44,995 bases of DNA, taken from Chitinophaga pinensis (GTDB lineage Bacteria > Bacteroidota > Bacteroidia > NS11-12g > UBA955). The position numbers and the translations under genes were made by a program. Below, in pieces: positions 1 through 8,610 of this stretch. The stretch spans positions 1-44,995 of the forward strand of contig CAMDAF010000018.1 of NCBI GenBank assembly GCA_945888525.1, written 5' to 3'. How positions within the stretch are numbered: the first letter of the stretch is position 1; each line of letters starts with the position of its first letter. Under the pieces are notes generated by a model. That model saw nothing but the letters and a program-made list of their open reading frames with translations, did not search any database and had not been told where the DNA came from.

Positions 1-1466
1 GTCGGTTTGTCGTTGATGTAAAAATTGCCGGCTGCGTGTCTTAAGTATTCGGTTGCTTCGGTTATTGCATATCTATCTTGGGCAATTACAGCTCCAGTTA
101 GTGCATATTCACTTGTGGTATTCACTAATTCTAGTGCTTTTTCAAATTCATTTTCTTCGTAAACATAGATGCTTAAAACCGGGCCAAATAATTCATCGCA
201 CATGGTAATATAATTAGGCTCTTTTGCAAGGATAATTGTAGGGTGAATAAAATATCCTTTTGTTTTATCGCTTTCTCCACCGCATATGATTTCTGCATTA
301 CTGTCTGATTTTGCTTTTTCGATATACGAAGTGATTTTGTCAAATGCCTTTTCATCGATAACTGCATTGACAAAGTTTCTGAAATCTTCTGTTGGGCCTA
401 CTTTCATCGTTGCAACTTCTGCTATTAATTTAACTTTAACTTCAGGCCATAAATTCGATGGTATGTAAGCTCTAGATGCCGCTGAGCATTTCTGCCCTTG
501 GTATTCAAAAGCGCCTCGCGCCAAGGCCGTTACAGTTGTATCAACATCTGCACTTTTGTGAACCAATACAAAGTCTTTTCCTCCGGTTTCTCCAACAATT
601 CTTGGGTATGTTTTGTATTTATGGATGTTGGCTCCAATAGCATTCCACATGCCTCTAAATACACCAGTTGAACCTGTAAAATGAAGGCCTGCAAAATCAG
701 GATGGTTGAAAATAACATTTCCTGTAACAGGTCCATCTGTATAAATTAGGTTAATCACTCCGGCTGGAAGTCCGGCTTCCATAAAAATTTCCATAATAAC
801 TTTTGCCGAATATATTTGAGTAAAGGCAGGCTTCCAAACCACAACATTGCCCATCATGGCCATGCTGCTGGGCAGATTTCCTGCAATAGCTGTGAAGTTA
901 AATGGCGTCAAAGCAAATGTGAATCCTTCAAGTGGCCTATGCTCCAATCTGTTCCAAATAGTCTTGCTGTTTGCACTTGGTTGATCAGCGTAAATTTCGG
1001 ACATATATTGAACATTGAATCTTAAGAAGTCTATTAGTTCGCAGGCAGAATCTATTTCTGCTTGATACGCGTTTTTAGATTGTGCCAGCATCGTAGCTGC
1101 ATTCATTTTTGCTCGGTAGGGTCCTGCTAACAATTCACCAGCTTTTAAAAAAATCGCTGCTCTTTGTTCCCAAGGCATGTTTTCCCAAGCTGGTTTGGCT
1201 GCTAAAGCGGCTTCAATAGCCATATGAACATGAGCCTCTTCACCACGGTGAAATGTACCAATTTGGTGTTGTAAATCATGTGGAGGGAAAATTGCTTTGG
1301 TTTTTCCAGTTCTAATTTCCTGTCCGTTGATATACATAGGAATATCAATTATTTGAGCCCGTGCATCGGCAAGCGCCTTCTTGAGGTCTAATTTTTCCTT
1401 GCTATTTGGTGCATAATCGAGAACTGCTTCGTTAACAGCATTGGGAACTTTAAAAAATCCATTCAT
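1..1466 (-). CDS. pruA: L-glutamate gamma-semialdehyde (1-pyrroline-5-carboxylate) dehydrogenase, 3' end cut by window
   Basis: Oxidises glutamate semialdehyde/P5C to glutamate with NAD, the second step of proline catabolism in the cytoplasm. Reading leftward from the ATG at 1466 gives MNGFFKVPNAVNEAV and 488 codons before the window edge; the family is about 540 residues, so roughly the last 50 are missing. Aldehyde dehydrogenase signatures are present: VGETGGKD near residue 291 (general base Glu293) and YQGQKCSAASR with the nucleophile Cys327. The sequence resembles the stand-alone (ALDH4A1-type) enzyme rather than the PutA fusion, and a separate proline dehydrogenase lies at 41358-42518. 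Its neighbour, the helicase gene, is on the same strand about 136 bp upstream but has its own terminator, so pruA is probably a separate transcript. A TATTTTCG sequence upstream may be a weak -7 element. Confidence 0.95.
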   Translation of the reverse strand, partial: MNGFFKVPNAVNEAVLDYAPNSKEKLDLKKALADARAQIIDIPMYINGQEIRTGKTKAIFPPHDLQHQIGTFHRGEEAHVHMAIEAALAAKPAWENMPWEQRAAIFLKAGELLAGPYRAKMNAATMLAQSKNAYQAEIDSACELIDFLRFNVQYMSEIYADQPSANSKTIWNRLEHRPLEGFTFALTPFNFTAIAGNLPSSMAMMGNVVVWKPAFTQIYSAKVIMEIFMEAGLPAGVINLIYTDGPVTGNVIFNHPDFAGLHFTGSTGVFRGMWNAIGANIHKYKTYPRIVGETGGKDFVLVHKSADVDTTVTALARGAFEYQGQKCSAASRAYIPSNLWPEVKVKLIAEVATMKVGPTEDFRNFVNAVIDEKAFDKITSYIEKAKSDSNAEIICGGESDKTKGYFIHPTIILAKEPNYITMCDELFGPVLSIYVYEENEFEKALELVNTTSEYALTGAVIAQDRYAITEATEYLRHAAGNFYINDKP

Positions 1467-1547
1467 ATATATTCTTATTTGAGACTGCGAAAATACAAAA
1501 AAAATATCCTGAAAAGGGCAACTTTGATTGCTGGTATTTATTTAAAA

Positions 1548-1577
1548 CAAAAAAAAATGCGATTATAAATCGCATTT
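1548..1577 (-). terminator. Rho-independent terminator of the DEAD-box gene
   Basis: A perfect 10 bp inverted repeat (AAATGCGATT at 1555-1564 and AATCGCATTT at 1568-1577, loop ATA) is followed on the minus strand by a run of T, seen as the A-run ending at 1557. It lies 25 nt after the helicase stop codon and before pruA, so it should separate the two transcripts. Confidence 0.85.
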
Positions 1578-1602
1578 CTGAATATTAAATTAATGGAAAG
1601 TA

Positions 1603-3372
1603 TTAGTACGACTTGCGTTTGTATCCGCCACCGCCACCGCCACTGTTTCCACCACCACTTCTTCCTCTGTTTTCAAAGCGTCTTTCTCCGCCGCCGCCAC
1701 CGTTGCCTCTGCCACGGTCTCTATCACGGCCACCACCACCACCGCCACCACCCCAACCTCCACGGCTGTTGCGGCCTCCACCTGTGCGGTCGGCTGATAC
1801 TTCGATTTTGATTTGTCTGCCTCTGAATTTTTTACCTTCAAAAGCTGTCATGAATTCTTGAACGATGTCTTTTTCAACTTCCACAAAACTGTAAGCATCC
1901 ATTAGTTCAATTTTGCCTAATTGTGCTTTAGTATGTCCAGTTGTATCAAGCAAGAATTCTAAGAAGGCAGCTTTGTAGAAGCCATCTTTTTCACCTAAGC
2001 TGATAAACAATCTGCTGTACTTGCCATGGTCGCTGTTTCTAGAATCACCAGCATTCAAATCGCCGGCTTTTTCGTAGTACTTTAAGAATCTATTAAATTC
2101 AAGTGAGGCCATTCTTTTGATGATGTCTTCTTTGCTCATCTCATCAAATTGCTCCTTTAGATATGGCAGATAATTTTCATAATCACCATGGCTAATGTCT
2201 GCTTGCTTTAATTTTTCAATAAAAGCAAAGAATTGTTTTTCGCAAACTTCTCTTCCGCTAGGAATATCAATTTTTTCAAATTGAACTTTCATCATGTTTT
2301 CGACTTCTCTTAAACGGCCAGTTTCTCTGCTGTGAATAATGCTAATACAAACACCAGTTTTCCCTGCACGCGCTGTACGACCACTTCTGTGCGTATACAC
2401 CTCTGGTTCATCTGGCAAAGCATAGTTGATAACGTGGGTAATGTCATTCACATCAATTCCTCTTGCTGCAACGTCTGTTGCAATAAGTAACTTGATTGTT
2501 TTTTCTCTAAATCGGCCCATAACTTTATCACGTTGTTGTTGACTTAAGTCGCCGTGTAAAGCATCAATTTCATAACCTTCTTTTAAAAGTTTTTCAGTGA
2601 TATCTTGAGCCTCTAATTTGGTACGGGTAAATACGATACCGTACATACCCGGATTAAAGTCAATTAATCTCTTAAGTGTTTCATACTTTTGAGATGATTG
2701 ACATTGGTAGTAGACGTGTTTAATGTTTTGAGCAGTAGCAATCGAATTTACTTTGATTTCTACTGGGTTTTCCATGAAAGTTTGCGCAATTCTGCGAACT
2801 TCTTTGGGCATTGTAGCACTGAATAGCCAAGCGGCTTGTCTAGCTGTAGCATGGGATAAGATAAATTCTATATCCTCTCTGAATCCCATATTGAGCATTT
2901 CGTCTGCCTCGTCCAATACCACGTGGGTAACGGCATCGAGTTTTACAGCTTTACGTTCAATAAGGTCAATCAAACGACCAGGGGTAGCTACTACAATTTG
3001 AACACCTTTTCTAAGGTATTTAATTTGATTGTCAATGCTACTTCCGCCGTAAACGGCGACATGATGGAAGTCTTCTAAATATTTGCCGTACGCTTTGAAA
3101 TCATTTGTGATTTGAATACACAATTCTCTCGTTGGGCAAATAACAAGACCTTGGACCTGTTTGTTTGAAGTGTCTATTAAAGACAATAATGGTAAACCAA
3201 AAGCGGCGGTTTTACCTGTTCCGGTCTGAGCCAGACCTACGAAATCCTTAGTTCCTTGTAAAAGAACTGGGATGGCTTGTTGTTGGATGGGAGTGGGGCT
3301 GACGTAGCCTAGATCACTGATCGCATCAAACACAGGTTTACTTAAACCCATGTCTTGAAATGTTTCTGTCAT
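1603..3372 (-). CDS. DEAD-box ATP-dependent RNA helicase with DbpA-type RNA-binding domain and Gly/Arg-rich tail
   Basis: Unwinds RNA duplexes using ATP; related proteins (CsdA/DeaD, DbpA) act in ribosome assembly and cold-shock RNA remodelling. In the 589-residue product, motif I AQTGTGKT is at 48-55, DEAD at 154-157, SAT at 185-187 and motif VI HRSGRTARAG at 328-337. A DbpA-like RNA-binding fold is at about 452-526, and the last 60 residues are glycine runs with RGG/RDRDRGRG motifs. I chose the ATG at 3372 (MTETFQDMG) over the in-frame ATG at 3393, because a TACCTTTG -7 element at 3383-3390 overlaps the longer reading and would put the transcript start downstream of it. The tail is locally very GC-rich (about 1615-1790). 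Which of csdA, deaD or rhlE it corresponds to cannot be decided, so no symbol is given. Confidence 0.95.
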   Translation of the reverse strand: MTETFQDMGLSKPVFDAISDLGYVSPTPIQQQAIPVLLQGTKDFVGLAQTGTGKTAAFGLPLLSLIDTSNKQVQGLVICPTRELCIQITNDFKAYGKYLEDFHHVAVYGGSSIDNQIKYLRKGVQIVVATPGRLIDLIERKAVKLDAVTHVVLDEADEMLNMGFREDIEFILSHATARQAAWLFSATMPKEVRRIAQTFMENPVEIKVNSIATAQNIKHVYYQCQSSQKYETLKRLIDFNPGMYGIVFTRTKLEAQDITEKLLKEGYEIDALHGDLSQQQRDKVMGRFREKTIKLLIATDVAARGIDVNDITHVINYALPDEPEVYTHRSGRTARAGKTGVCISIIHSRETGRLREVENMMKVQFEKIDIPSGREVCEKQFFAFIEKLKQADISHGDYENYLPYLKEQFDEMSKEDIIKRMASLEFNRFLKYYEKAGDLNAGDSRNSDHGKYSRLFISLGEKDGFYKAAFLEFLLDTTGHTKAQLGKIELMDAYSFVEVEKDIVQEFMTAFEGKKFRGRQIKIEVSADRTGGGRNSRGGWGGGGGGGGRDRDRGRGNGGGGGERRFENRGRSGGGNSGGGGGGYKRKSY

Positions 3373-3382
3373 AAAGAAGCTG

Positions 3383-3390
3383 CAAAGGTA
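3383..3390 (-). promoter_or_regulatory. Bacteroidota -7 promoter element for the helicase
   Basis: The minus strand reads TACCTTTG, an exact match to TAnnTTTG, ending 10 nt before the ATG at 3372. The implied 5' leader is only a few nucleotides. No convincing TTTG -33 element is present at the usual 19-20 nt spacing. Confidence 0.6.
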
Positions 3391-3493
3391 CAATAAATTA
3401 TCAACATTATAGCATTTTTAATTATTTATAAGTTAAAACCTAAGTAAAGATAAGCTTTTGACTCGTTTTTTGATTTAGATAAATGTGGAGAAA

Positions 3494-3548
3494 AAACCTT
3501 TCTAAAAACAAAGGTTTATCAAAACAAAGTTTTAACTGCGGAGTTAAA
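3494..3548. repeat. Two adjacent hairpins in the divergent helicase/queG intergenic region
   Basis: AAACCTTT (3494-3501) pairs with AAAGGTTT (3510-3517) across an 8 nt loop. TTTAACT (3531-3537) pairs with AGTTAAA (3542-3548) across GCGG. They lie just upstream of queG. Neither is followed by a T-run, so neither is an obvious terminator; they could be operator sites or leader structures. Function unknown. Confidence 0.45.
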
Positions 3549-3576
3549 TGTTTTGTGTATAATTGTTGCGGTTTTT

Positions 3577-4503
3577 ATGTCTAGTCCGAGATCTAATTCA
3601 GAATTGGTTAAAAGTTTGTCGAGGCAACTTGGTTTTTTAGATTGTGGAATATCAAAAGCTGATTTTTTAGTTGATGAGGCTTCAAGATTGGAATTGTGGT
3701 TACAAAATAAATTTCACGGTGAAATGCACTACTTGGAAAATTATTTTGACCAACGACTTGACCCAAGATTGCTAGTACCCGGTGCAAAAACAGTCATCAG
3801 CCTACTCTATAATTATTACCCTGATACCAAGCAGAATTCGGATACATTTAAAATAGCGAAGTATGCGTATGGAGAAGATTACCATACAGTTTTGAAAGAC
3901 AAGTGCAATCAACTCTTGGCTGAACTTCGACTGGCAGTTGGAGAAATTGATGCTAGGGTTTTTGTTGATTCTGCGCCAATCTTAGAAAGAACTTGGGCCG
4001 AACGATCTGGAATAGGATGGGTAGGAAAGCACGGTTTATTGATTAATAAAAACCATGGTTCTTTCTTTTTTTTAGCAGAATTGGTCTTAGACTTAGAATG
4101 CGAACCTGATGGAAAAATAAAGGACTACTGCGGGAATTGCACAAAGTGCATAGATTCCTGTCCTACCGAGGCGATTTTGCCCAATAAAACCTTGAATGCT
4201 TCAAAATGTATATCCTATTTAACCATTGAGTTAAAAAATGAAATCCCTACCGGGTTTAAAGACAAAATGAATGATTGGATTTTTGGGTGCGATATCTGTC
4301 AAGATGTTTGCCCTTGGAATAGATTTTCTGCTCCGAATCAAGAGCCTCGGTTTGAAGCCCATTCTCAGATTCTCAATATGGAAAAGGCTGATTGGGTCGA
4401 GTTGTCAGAGGCAGCTTTTAAACAAATATTTTCAAAAAGTGCGGTTAAAAGGACCAAATTCACTGGATTAAAAAGAAATATACAATTTCTTGATGAATCT
4501 TAA
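3577..4503 (+). CDS. queG: Epoxyqueuosine reductase (iron-sulfur, cobalamin-dependent)
   Basis: Catalyses the last step of queuosine synthesis, reducing epoxyqueuosine to queuosine in the anticodon wobble position of GUN tRNAs. In the 308-residue product VDSAPILER at 130-138 supplies the catalytic Asp131. The first ferredoxin-like cluster motif CGNCTKCIDSC is at 185-195, the second, CDICQDVC, at 238-245, and an extra Cys is at 211. This set is typical of QueG and separates it from simple ferredoxins. The frame is open back to a TTG at 3553, but the ATG at 3577 (MSSPRSNSEL) is the better start. The HEAT-like C-terminal extension found in longer homologues is absent; this is the short form. It faces the helicase gene divergently, and no other queuosine genes are in the window. 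Confidence 0.95.
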   Translation: MSSPRSNSELVKSLSRQLGFLDCGISKADFLVDEASRLELWLQNKFHGEMHYLENYFDQRLDPRLLVPGAKTVISLLYNYYPDTKQNSDTFKIAKYAYGEDYHTVLKDKCNQLLAELRLAVGEIDARVFVDSAPILERTWAERSGIGWVGKHGLLINKNHGSFFFLAELVLDLECEPDGKIKDYCGNCTKCIDSCPTEAILPNKTLNASKCISYLTIELKNEIPTGFKDKMNDWIFGCDICQDVCPWNRFSAPNQEPRFEAHSQILNMEKADWVELSEAAFKQIFSKSAVKRTKFTGLKRNIQFLDES

Positions 4504-4581
4504 TGACCTTTAATATAGCTAAATCATAGTTGGTATTCAACTTTTTTATTCTGATTTTAATGAATAATTTCGTTTAAAACT

Positions 4582-5271
4582 ATGAATGAATTTGTATCCA
4601 TAAAAAATTGGGGAGAGGATGAACGGCCAAGAGAGAAACTCATAAAAAAAGGCAGATCATCCTTAAGTAATGTCGAATTGTTGGCTATTTTAATATCAAG
4701 TGGAACAAACAACAAAACAGCACTCGATATAGCAAGAGAATTGTTGCATAAGGCTGGACAGAATATTCAAGAATTGGCAAAATGGACAGTTCATGATTTT
4801 TGTAAGATTGACGGAATTGGTCCAGCAAAGGCAGTGACAATAATTACAGCAATCGAGCTTTCTGCTCGCAAACAAATATCGGAAGGGAAAGCAAAATTAG
4901 TTGTACAGTCGAGCAGGGATGCTTATGGTTTGATGCGGCATTTAATGGAAGATTTGAACCATGAAGAATTTTGGGTCTTAACCTTGAACCGAAAAAATGG
5001 CGTTATTTCGGAGCATTGCATCAGTGTTGGAGGCATTACAGCAACTATTGTTGACCAGAGAAAAATTTTCAAATTGGCGCTCGACGATAAAAGCACCGGA
5101 ATAATTTTATTTCACAACCACCCAAGCGGCAATCAATTTCCAAGTGAGTCGGACAATCAATTAACCAAAAAGTTAAAAGAGGCCGGAAAGTTGTTGGATA
5201 TTAATGTATTAGACCATTTAATTATAACACAGAACGGCTATTACAGTTATGCCGATGAGGGTTCAATTTAA
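4582..5271 (+). CDS. radC: RadC family protein (JAB/MPN metalloprotein)
   Basis: The 229-residue product has the two RadC parts. An N-terminal helix-hairpin-helix (KIDGIGPAKA at 75-84) is followed by a JAB domain with the metal site HNHPSGN (His178, His180) and Asp191. The family was named for DNA repair, but that role is not established and the biochemical function of chromosomal RadC is uncertain. Copies also occur on mobile elements; here the surroundings are housekeeping genes and the length is normal. It stands 78 bp after queG and 52 bp before the bamD start, which has its own promoter. Confidence 0.92.
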   Translation: MNEFVSIKNWGEDERPREKLIKKGRSSLSNVELLAILISSGTNNKTALDIARELLHKAGQNIQELAKWTVHDFCKIDGIGPAKAVTIITAIELSARKQISEGKAKLVVQSSRDAYGLMRHLMEDLNHEEFWVLTLNRKNGVISEHCISVGGITATIVDQRKIFKLALDDKSTGIILFHNHPSGNQFPSESDNQLTKKLKEAGKLLDINVLDHLIITQNGYYSYADEGSI

Positions 5272-5276
5272 CTAAT

Positions 5277-5308
5277 TTTGACTTTGTCCGTTTATTGTAT
5301 TACTTTTG
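5277..5308 (+). promoter_or_regulatory. Bacteroidota promoter for the bamD operon
   Basis: TTTG at 5277-5280, a 20 nt spacer and TACTTTTG at 5301-5308 match the TTTG-N(17-20)-TAnnTTTG consensus. Because the -7 box overlaps an in-frame TTG at 5306, it argues for translation starting at the downstream GTG (5324). Confidence 0.7.
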
Positions 5309-5323
5309 CGGATTCCATCAACT

Positions 5324-6208
5324 GTGAACAAACTTTTCATCTATAGCCTATTGATCTTGCTCGTTTCCTCGTGTTCCGAGTACAGCACTGTTGTTAAGAA
5401 AGGTAGCAATGATGAAAAATATGATTTAGCAAAAAAACTTTACCTAAAGAAAGACTACGTAAGGGCATTGCCTTTATTTGAAGATTTGCTGGCGGTTTAT
5501 CGAGGCAAGGAAAAAAGTGAAGAGATTTATTATTATTACTGTTATTCTTATTATGGCTTGGGCCAATATGAGCTCGCAGCATTTCACTTTAAAAATTTCA
5601 CAGAGAATTATTACAACAGCAAACATATTGAAGAATGTAGCTTCAGATACACCAATTGTCTTTATAAAGATGCACTTGAATATTTTTTAGACCAAACCTC
5701 TACTGTTAAGGCAATTTCAGAAATTCAATTATATCTGAACCAATACCCCAATTCAAAATCGATATATGAAGTTTTAGATAAGGATAGAACTGTTGGCGGG
5801 CAGACAATAGCTTTCAAAGACACCATAACTTTCAAAGACAAATGCAATGATCAGATTGATGAATTGAGAGGTAAATTGAAAACAAAAGCATTCGAGAATG
5901 CCATGTTGTTTTACAAAATTGAAGATTATCTAGCGGCTATAGTTTCTTTCAAAAATGCCATCAAAGATTTTCCAGATATGGACAACAAAGATGAGATAGA
6001 ATTTTTAATTGTTAAATGTTCCTATTTGTATGCGAAATTTAGTATAGACGAAAAGAAAGAGGAGCGATTAAATATTGTTTTTGCCGAATATTCAGAATAC
6101 GCTAGAAACAATAAGCCGTCGAATAAGTGGCATGATGAAGCCACTAAATTAAATAAGAAAGCTCAAGAAGAATTAACCAAACACCAAAAAATCCATAAAA
6201 TTCAATAA
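5324..6208 (+). CDS. bamD: Outer membrane assembly lipoprotein BamD (TPR)
   Basis: BamD is the essential lipoprotein partner of BamA in folding outer membrane beta-barrels; it sits on the periplasmic face of the outer membrane. From the GTG at 5324 the product is 294 residues and begins MNKLFIYSLLILLVSSC, a classic lipoprotein signal with the lipidated Cys at 17. The rest is TPR-like helical repeats, for example KKLYLKKDYVRALPLFEDLL and YYYYCYSYYGLGQYELAAFHF. An in-frame TTG at 5306 would give a slightly longer protein but lies inside the -7 promoter element, so it was rejected. rpoZ starts 1 nt after the stop codon. The order bamD-rpoZ-coaBC-porD is, from memory, conserved in many Bacteroidota. 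Confidence 0.92.
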   Translation: MNKLFIYSLLILLVSSCSEYSTVVKKGSNDEKYDLAKKLYLKKDYVRALPLFEDLLAVYRGKEKSEEIYYYYCYSYYGLGQYELAAFHFKNFTENYYNSKHIEECSFRYTNCLYKDALEYFLDQTSTVKAISEIQLYLNQYPNSKSIYEVLDKDRTVGGQTIAFKDTITFKDKCNDQIDELRGKLKTKAFENAMLFYKIEDYLAAIVSFKNAIKDFPDMDNKDEIEFLIVKCSYLYAKFSIDEKKEERLNIVFAEYSEYARNNKPSNKWHDEATKLNKKAQEELTKHQKIHKIQ

Positions 6209-6209
6209 T

Positions 6210-6533
6210 ATGAAAGAACAAAAATTGTCTCCCAGTGCTGAAGCCCGTAATTTGAAAGACATTGAAAGTGTAACTGGAAACTTATACCTTTCAACTGTAA
6301 TCATTGCTAAAAGAGCCAATCAAATTTCACAACAAATGAAAGATGAGCTTACCAATAAGCTTTCTGAATTTGCTTCAGACCATGACAACTTGGAAGAAGT
6401 TCATGAAAATAGGGAGCAAATTGAAATTAGTGCGTTGTACGAGAAAATGCCTAAACCAACACTTGTCTCTACTCATGAATTTTTAAACGGTAAAGTTTAT
6501 TATCGTCTACCAGACAATGAGTCTCAAGGGTAA
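6210..6533 (+). CDS. rpoZ: RNA polymerase omega subunit (Bacteroidota type)
   Basis: Small subunit that wraps around the beta' C-terminus and helps RNA polymerase assembly. The 107-residue product contains the omega/Rpb6-like segment ESVTGNLYLSTVIIAKRANQ followed by a helix rich in charged residues. Similarity to proteobacterial omega is weak; the call rests on this motif and on the bamD-rpoZ-coaBC context. It begins 1 nt after bamD and its 3' end overlaps the coaC start by 17 nt, so the genes are probably translationally coupled. Confidence 0.85.
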   Translation: MKEQKLSPSAEARNLKDIESVTGNLYLSTVIIAKRANQISQQMKDELTNKLSEFASDHDNLEEVHENREQIEISALYEKMPKPTLVSTHEFLNGKVYYRLPDNESQG

Positions 6534-7065
6534 GCATATCTTACTTGGAGTTTCTGGCAGTATAGCTGCATATAAGGCAGCATTTTTAACCCGACTTTTC
6601 GTAAAGGAACACGCAGAGGTTAAAATCATCATGACCGAATCTGCGAAGTCATTTATAGCCCCTGTCACCTTAGCTACTTTAAGCAAAAACCCTGTATTAA
6701 GCGATTTTTTTATCGGCAAAACTGGAGAATGGAACAACCATGTTGAGCTAGGTTTATGGGCCGATGTTATGCTTGTTGCTCCTGCTAGTGCCAATACCAT
6801 TGCAAAAATGGCGAATGGGATATGTGATAATTTACTTTTGGCTACCTATTTGTCTGCAAGGTCAAAAGTTTTTTTTGCGCCTGCCATGGATTTGGACATG
6901 TACCTACATCCCGCAGTTCAAAATAATATTTCTAAACTCCAGACTTATGGAAACATACTTATAGATGCTGAACAAGGAGAATTGGCAAGTGGTTTGGATG
7001 GGAAGGGAAGAATGGCCGAGCCTGAAAATATTTTAAAATTATTATCTGAGCATTTTGCTTATTGA
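6517..7065 (+). CDS. coaC: Phosphopantothenoylcysteine decarboxylase (CoaC half of CoaBC), separate ORF
   Basis: FMN-dependent decarboxylation of 4'-phosphopantothenoylcysteine to 4'-phosphopantetheine in CoA synthesis. The 182 residues match the N-terminal half of bifunctional CoaBC: GVSGSIAAYK at 11-20, His75 in NNHVELG (equivalent to E. coli His75), the PAMDLDM substrate loop at 122-128, and ELASGLDGKGRM at 155-166. Ser158 falls where E. coli has its catalytic Cys158; I recall an ASG form being common in this phylum but cannot verify that here. The frame ends with a TGA at 7065, exactly where the linker to CoaB would be. The CoaB half continues in the +1 frame, overlapping by 11 nt. This is a genuine gene split, a programmed +1 frameshift, or a sequencing indel. 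Confidence 0.88.
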   Translation: MSLKGKHILLGVSGSIAAYKAAFLTRLFVKEHAEVKIIMTESAKSFIAPVTLATLSKNPVLSDFFIGKTGEWNNHVELGLWADVMLVAPASANTIAKMANGICDNLLLATYLSARSKVFFAPAMDLDMYLHPAVQNNISKLQTYGNILIDAEQGELASGLDGKGRMAEPENILKLLSEHFAY

Positions 7066-7720
7066 TTATTATTCTGGTAAAAAGATTCTCATAACCGCCG
7101 GACCTACATACGAAAAGATAGATCCTGTGCGATTTATTGGCAATTATTCAACAGGAAAAATGGGTTACGCCATTGCCGAGGAGTTAGCCAATCTTGGCGC
7201 AGATGTGCATTTAGTATCTGGTCCGGTGCACATTCAAACTCAGAATCCCAAAATTAAACTTTATAAGGTTGAATCTGCATTAGAAATGCTAGAGATTTGC
7301 ACAAATCTATTTGCTGATTGTGATGTTGCAATTATGGCTGCAGCAGTAGCTGATTATAGGCCTGAAAGTTTTGAAACAAATAAAATTAAAAAGAGTTCGG
7401 ATGATTTGGTTTTGAAATTGCTTAAGAATCCTGATATACTTGCAACTCTAGGAACAATAAAGAAACAAGGTCAATTCTTAATTGGTTTTGCCCTTGAAAC
7501 CAACAACGAAATTAACAATGCCAAAGAAAAGCTTCTTAGGAAAAATGCTGATGCCATTGTCTTAAATTCACTAAATGATCCTGGCGCTGGCTTTAGCCAT
7601 CAAACCAATAAAATTACAATTATTCTTCAAAAAGATGTTATTTTTGAATATCCATTAAAAGATAAAAAGCTTGTTGCAAAAGATATAATTACATGCATAT
7701 CAGAAAATTTAAAAAACTAA
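7055..7720 (+). CDS. coaB: Phosphopantothenate-cysteine ligase (CoaB half of CoaBC), separate ORF
   Basis: Joins 4'-phosphopantothenate and cysteine (CTP-dependent in most bacteria), the step before CoaC. The 221 residues match the C-terminal half of CoaBC. They carry the nucleotide-binding start KKILITAGPTYEKIDPVRFI, then GKMGYAIAEE, AAAVADYRP, the NPDIL segment, GFALET and ADAIVLNSL. No ATG exists between the upstream in-frame stop (TAA at 7034) and the conserved region. The only plausible initiator is the TTG at 7055, within the end of coaC, which implies translational coupling. All expected motifs are kept in both halves, so the pathway step is probably active whichever way the break arose. 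The gene overlaps porD by 28 nt. Confidence 0.88.
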   Translation: MLIDYYSGKKILITAGPTYEKIDPVRFIGNYSTGKMGYAIAEELANLGADVHLVSGPVHIQTQNPKIKLYKVESALEMLEICTNLFADCDVAIMAAAVADYRPESFETNKIKKSSDDLVLKLLKNPDILATLGTIKKQGQFLIGFALETNNEINNAKEKLLRKNADAIVLNSLNDPGAGFSHQTNKITIILQKDVIFEYPLKDKKLVAKDIITCISENLKN

Positions 7721-8610
7721 GTTACGTATTATTTTGTCTCTTTATTCTTGCAGATACTAGGACGTATGGTCAAGATGTTGAAGCTAAAATAACCATCATT
7801 CATCCAAAGGTTCAGATTTCAAATACCCAAATTTTTAAATCATTAGAATCTTCAATTTCTCAATTTGTTAACCAAAGACTTTGGTGTGCAGATAAGTTAA
7901 CATCTGTCGAGCACATTAAGATGACTTTTTTGATTGATATAACCGGATATGAGCTCAATTCAAATGACTTTACAGGAACCATTCAGGTTCAAGCTACAAG
8001 ACCGGTATTTGGCAGTACTTACAATACTGTAATTTTTAATCAATTGGATTTAGACTTTAATTTTCAATATCAAGAATTCCAAGCAATGGAATTTCAGCAA
8101 AATGCGAATGTATACAACTTGACAGGGATGCTAGCCTTTTACGTTAACGTTGTATTGGGCCTTAATTACGATACCTATTCTCTTGATGCCGGAACCCCAT
8201 ACTATCAAAAGGCAAGAGAGATATTAAATGTAAGCCAAAGCATGTCAGGTTGGAGATCAAATGATGGTCAGAGTTTGAAAAATAGATATTATCTAATTGA
8301 CAATTTGACCAACGACCGCTATTCACCTGTAAGAAAAAGTCTATACAATTACCATATGTCTGGTTTGGACATTATGCACAAAGATATTGCCAAGGGTCGC
8401 GATGAAGTTTTCAAAGCGTTGGAAAATTTTCAAGAGTTAACTAAAATTTACCCCAATTCAATGTTGGTTAAGGTATTTTTCAATGCAAAGTATCGCGAGA
8501 TAATTGAAATTTTCAAAGGAGCCCCAAGCGCAGAACAAACAAAAGCAATTGAGTTGCTTTCAAATATGGATCCAGCCAATAAATCGTTTTACGATCAAAT
8601 TAAGACCTGA
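7693..8610 (+). CDS. porD: PorD/DUF4835 family protein, type IX secretion-associated
   Basis: The 305-residue protein begins with a signal peptide (SYVLFCLFILADTRTYGQ, cleaved around residue 26). It continues with the family pattern: a strand-rich N-terminal half containing FTGTIQVQATRPVFGSTY and FNQLDLDFNFQYQ, then a region around NVYNLTGMLAFYVNVVLGL, and a helical C-terminus. DUF4835 corresponds to PorD, linked to T9SS function in Porphyromonas; its exact mechanism is unclear. The position directly after coaBC matches my memory of gene order in other Bacteroidota. Two T9SS-sorted proteins (22635 and 29589) in the same window make a functional T9SS likely. It overlaps coaB and touches aroB. 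Confidence 0.85.
   Translation: MHIRKFKKLSYVLFCLFILADTRTYGQDVEAKITIIHPKVQISNTQIFKSLESSISQFVNQRLWCADKLTSVEHIKMTFLIDITGYELNSNDFTGTIQVQATRPVFGSTYNTVIFNQLDLDFNFQYQEFQAMEFQQNANVYNLTGMLAFYVNVVLGLNYDTYSLDAGTPYYQKAREILNVSQSMSGWRSNDGQSLKNRYYLIDNLTNDRYSPVRKSLYNYHMSGLDIMHKDIAKGRDEVFKALENFQELTKIYPNSMLVKVFFNAKYREIIEIFKGAPSAEQTKAIELLSNMDPANKSFYDQIKT

Noticed and set aside
1590-1861. Several overlapping ORFs on both strands rich in Pro, His or Val/Ala
   Set aside because: They are frame shadows of the glycine-rich helicase tail.
3494-3548. preQ1 riboswitch upstream of queG
   Set aside because: The hairpins lack the conserved preQ1-I loop and pairing bases, and queG is not a usual target.
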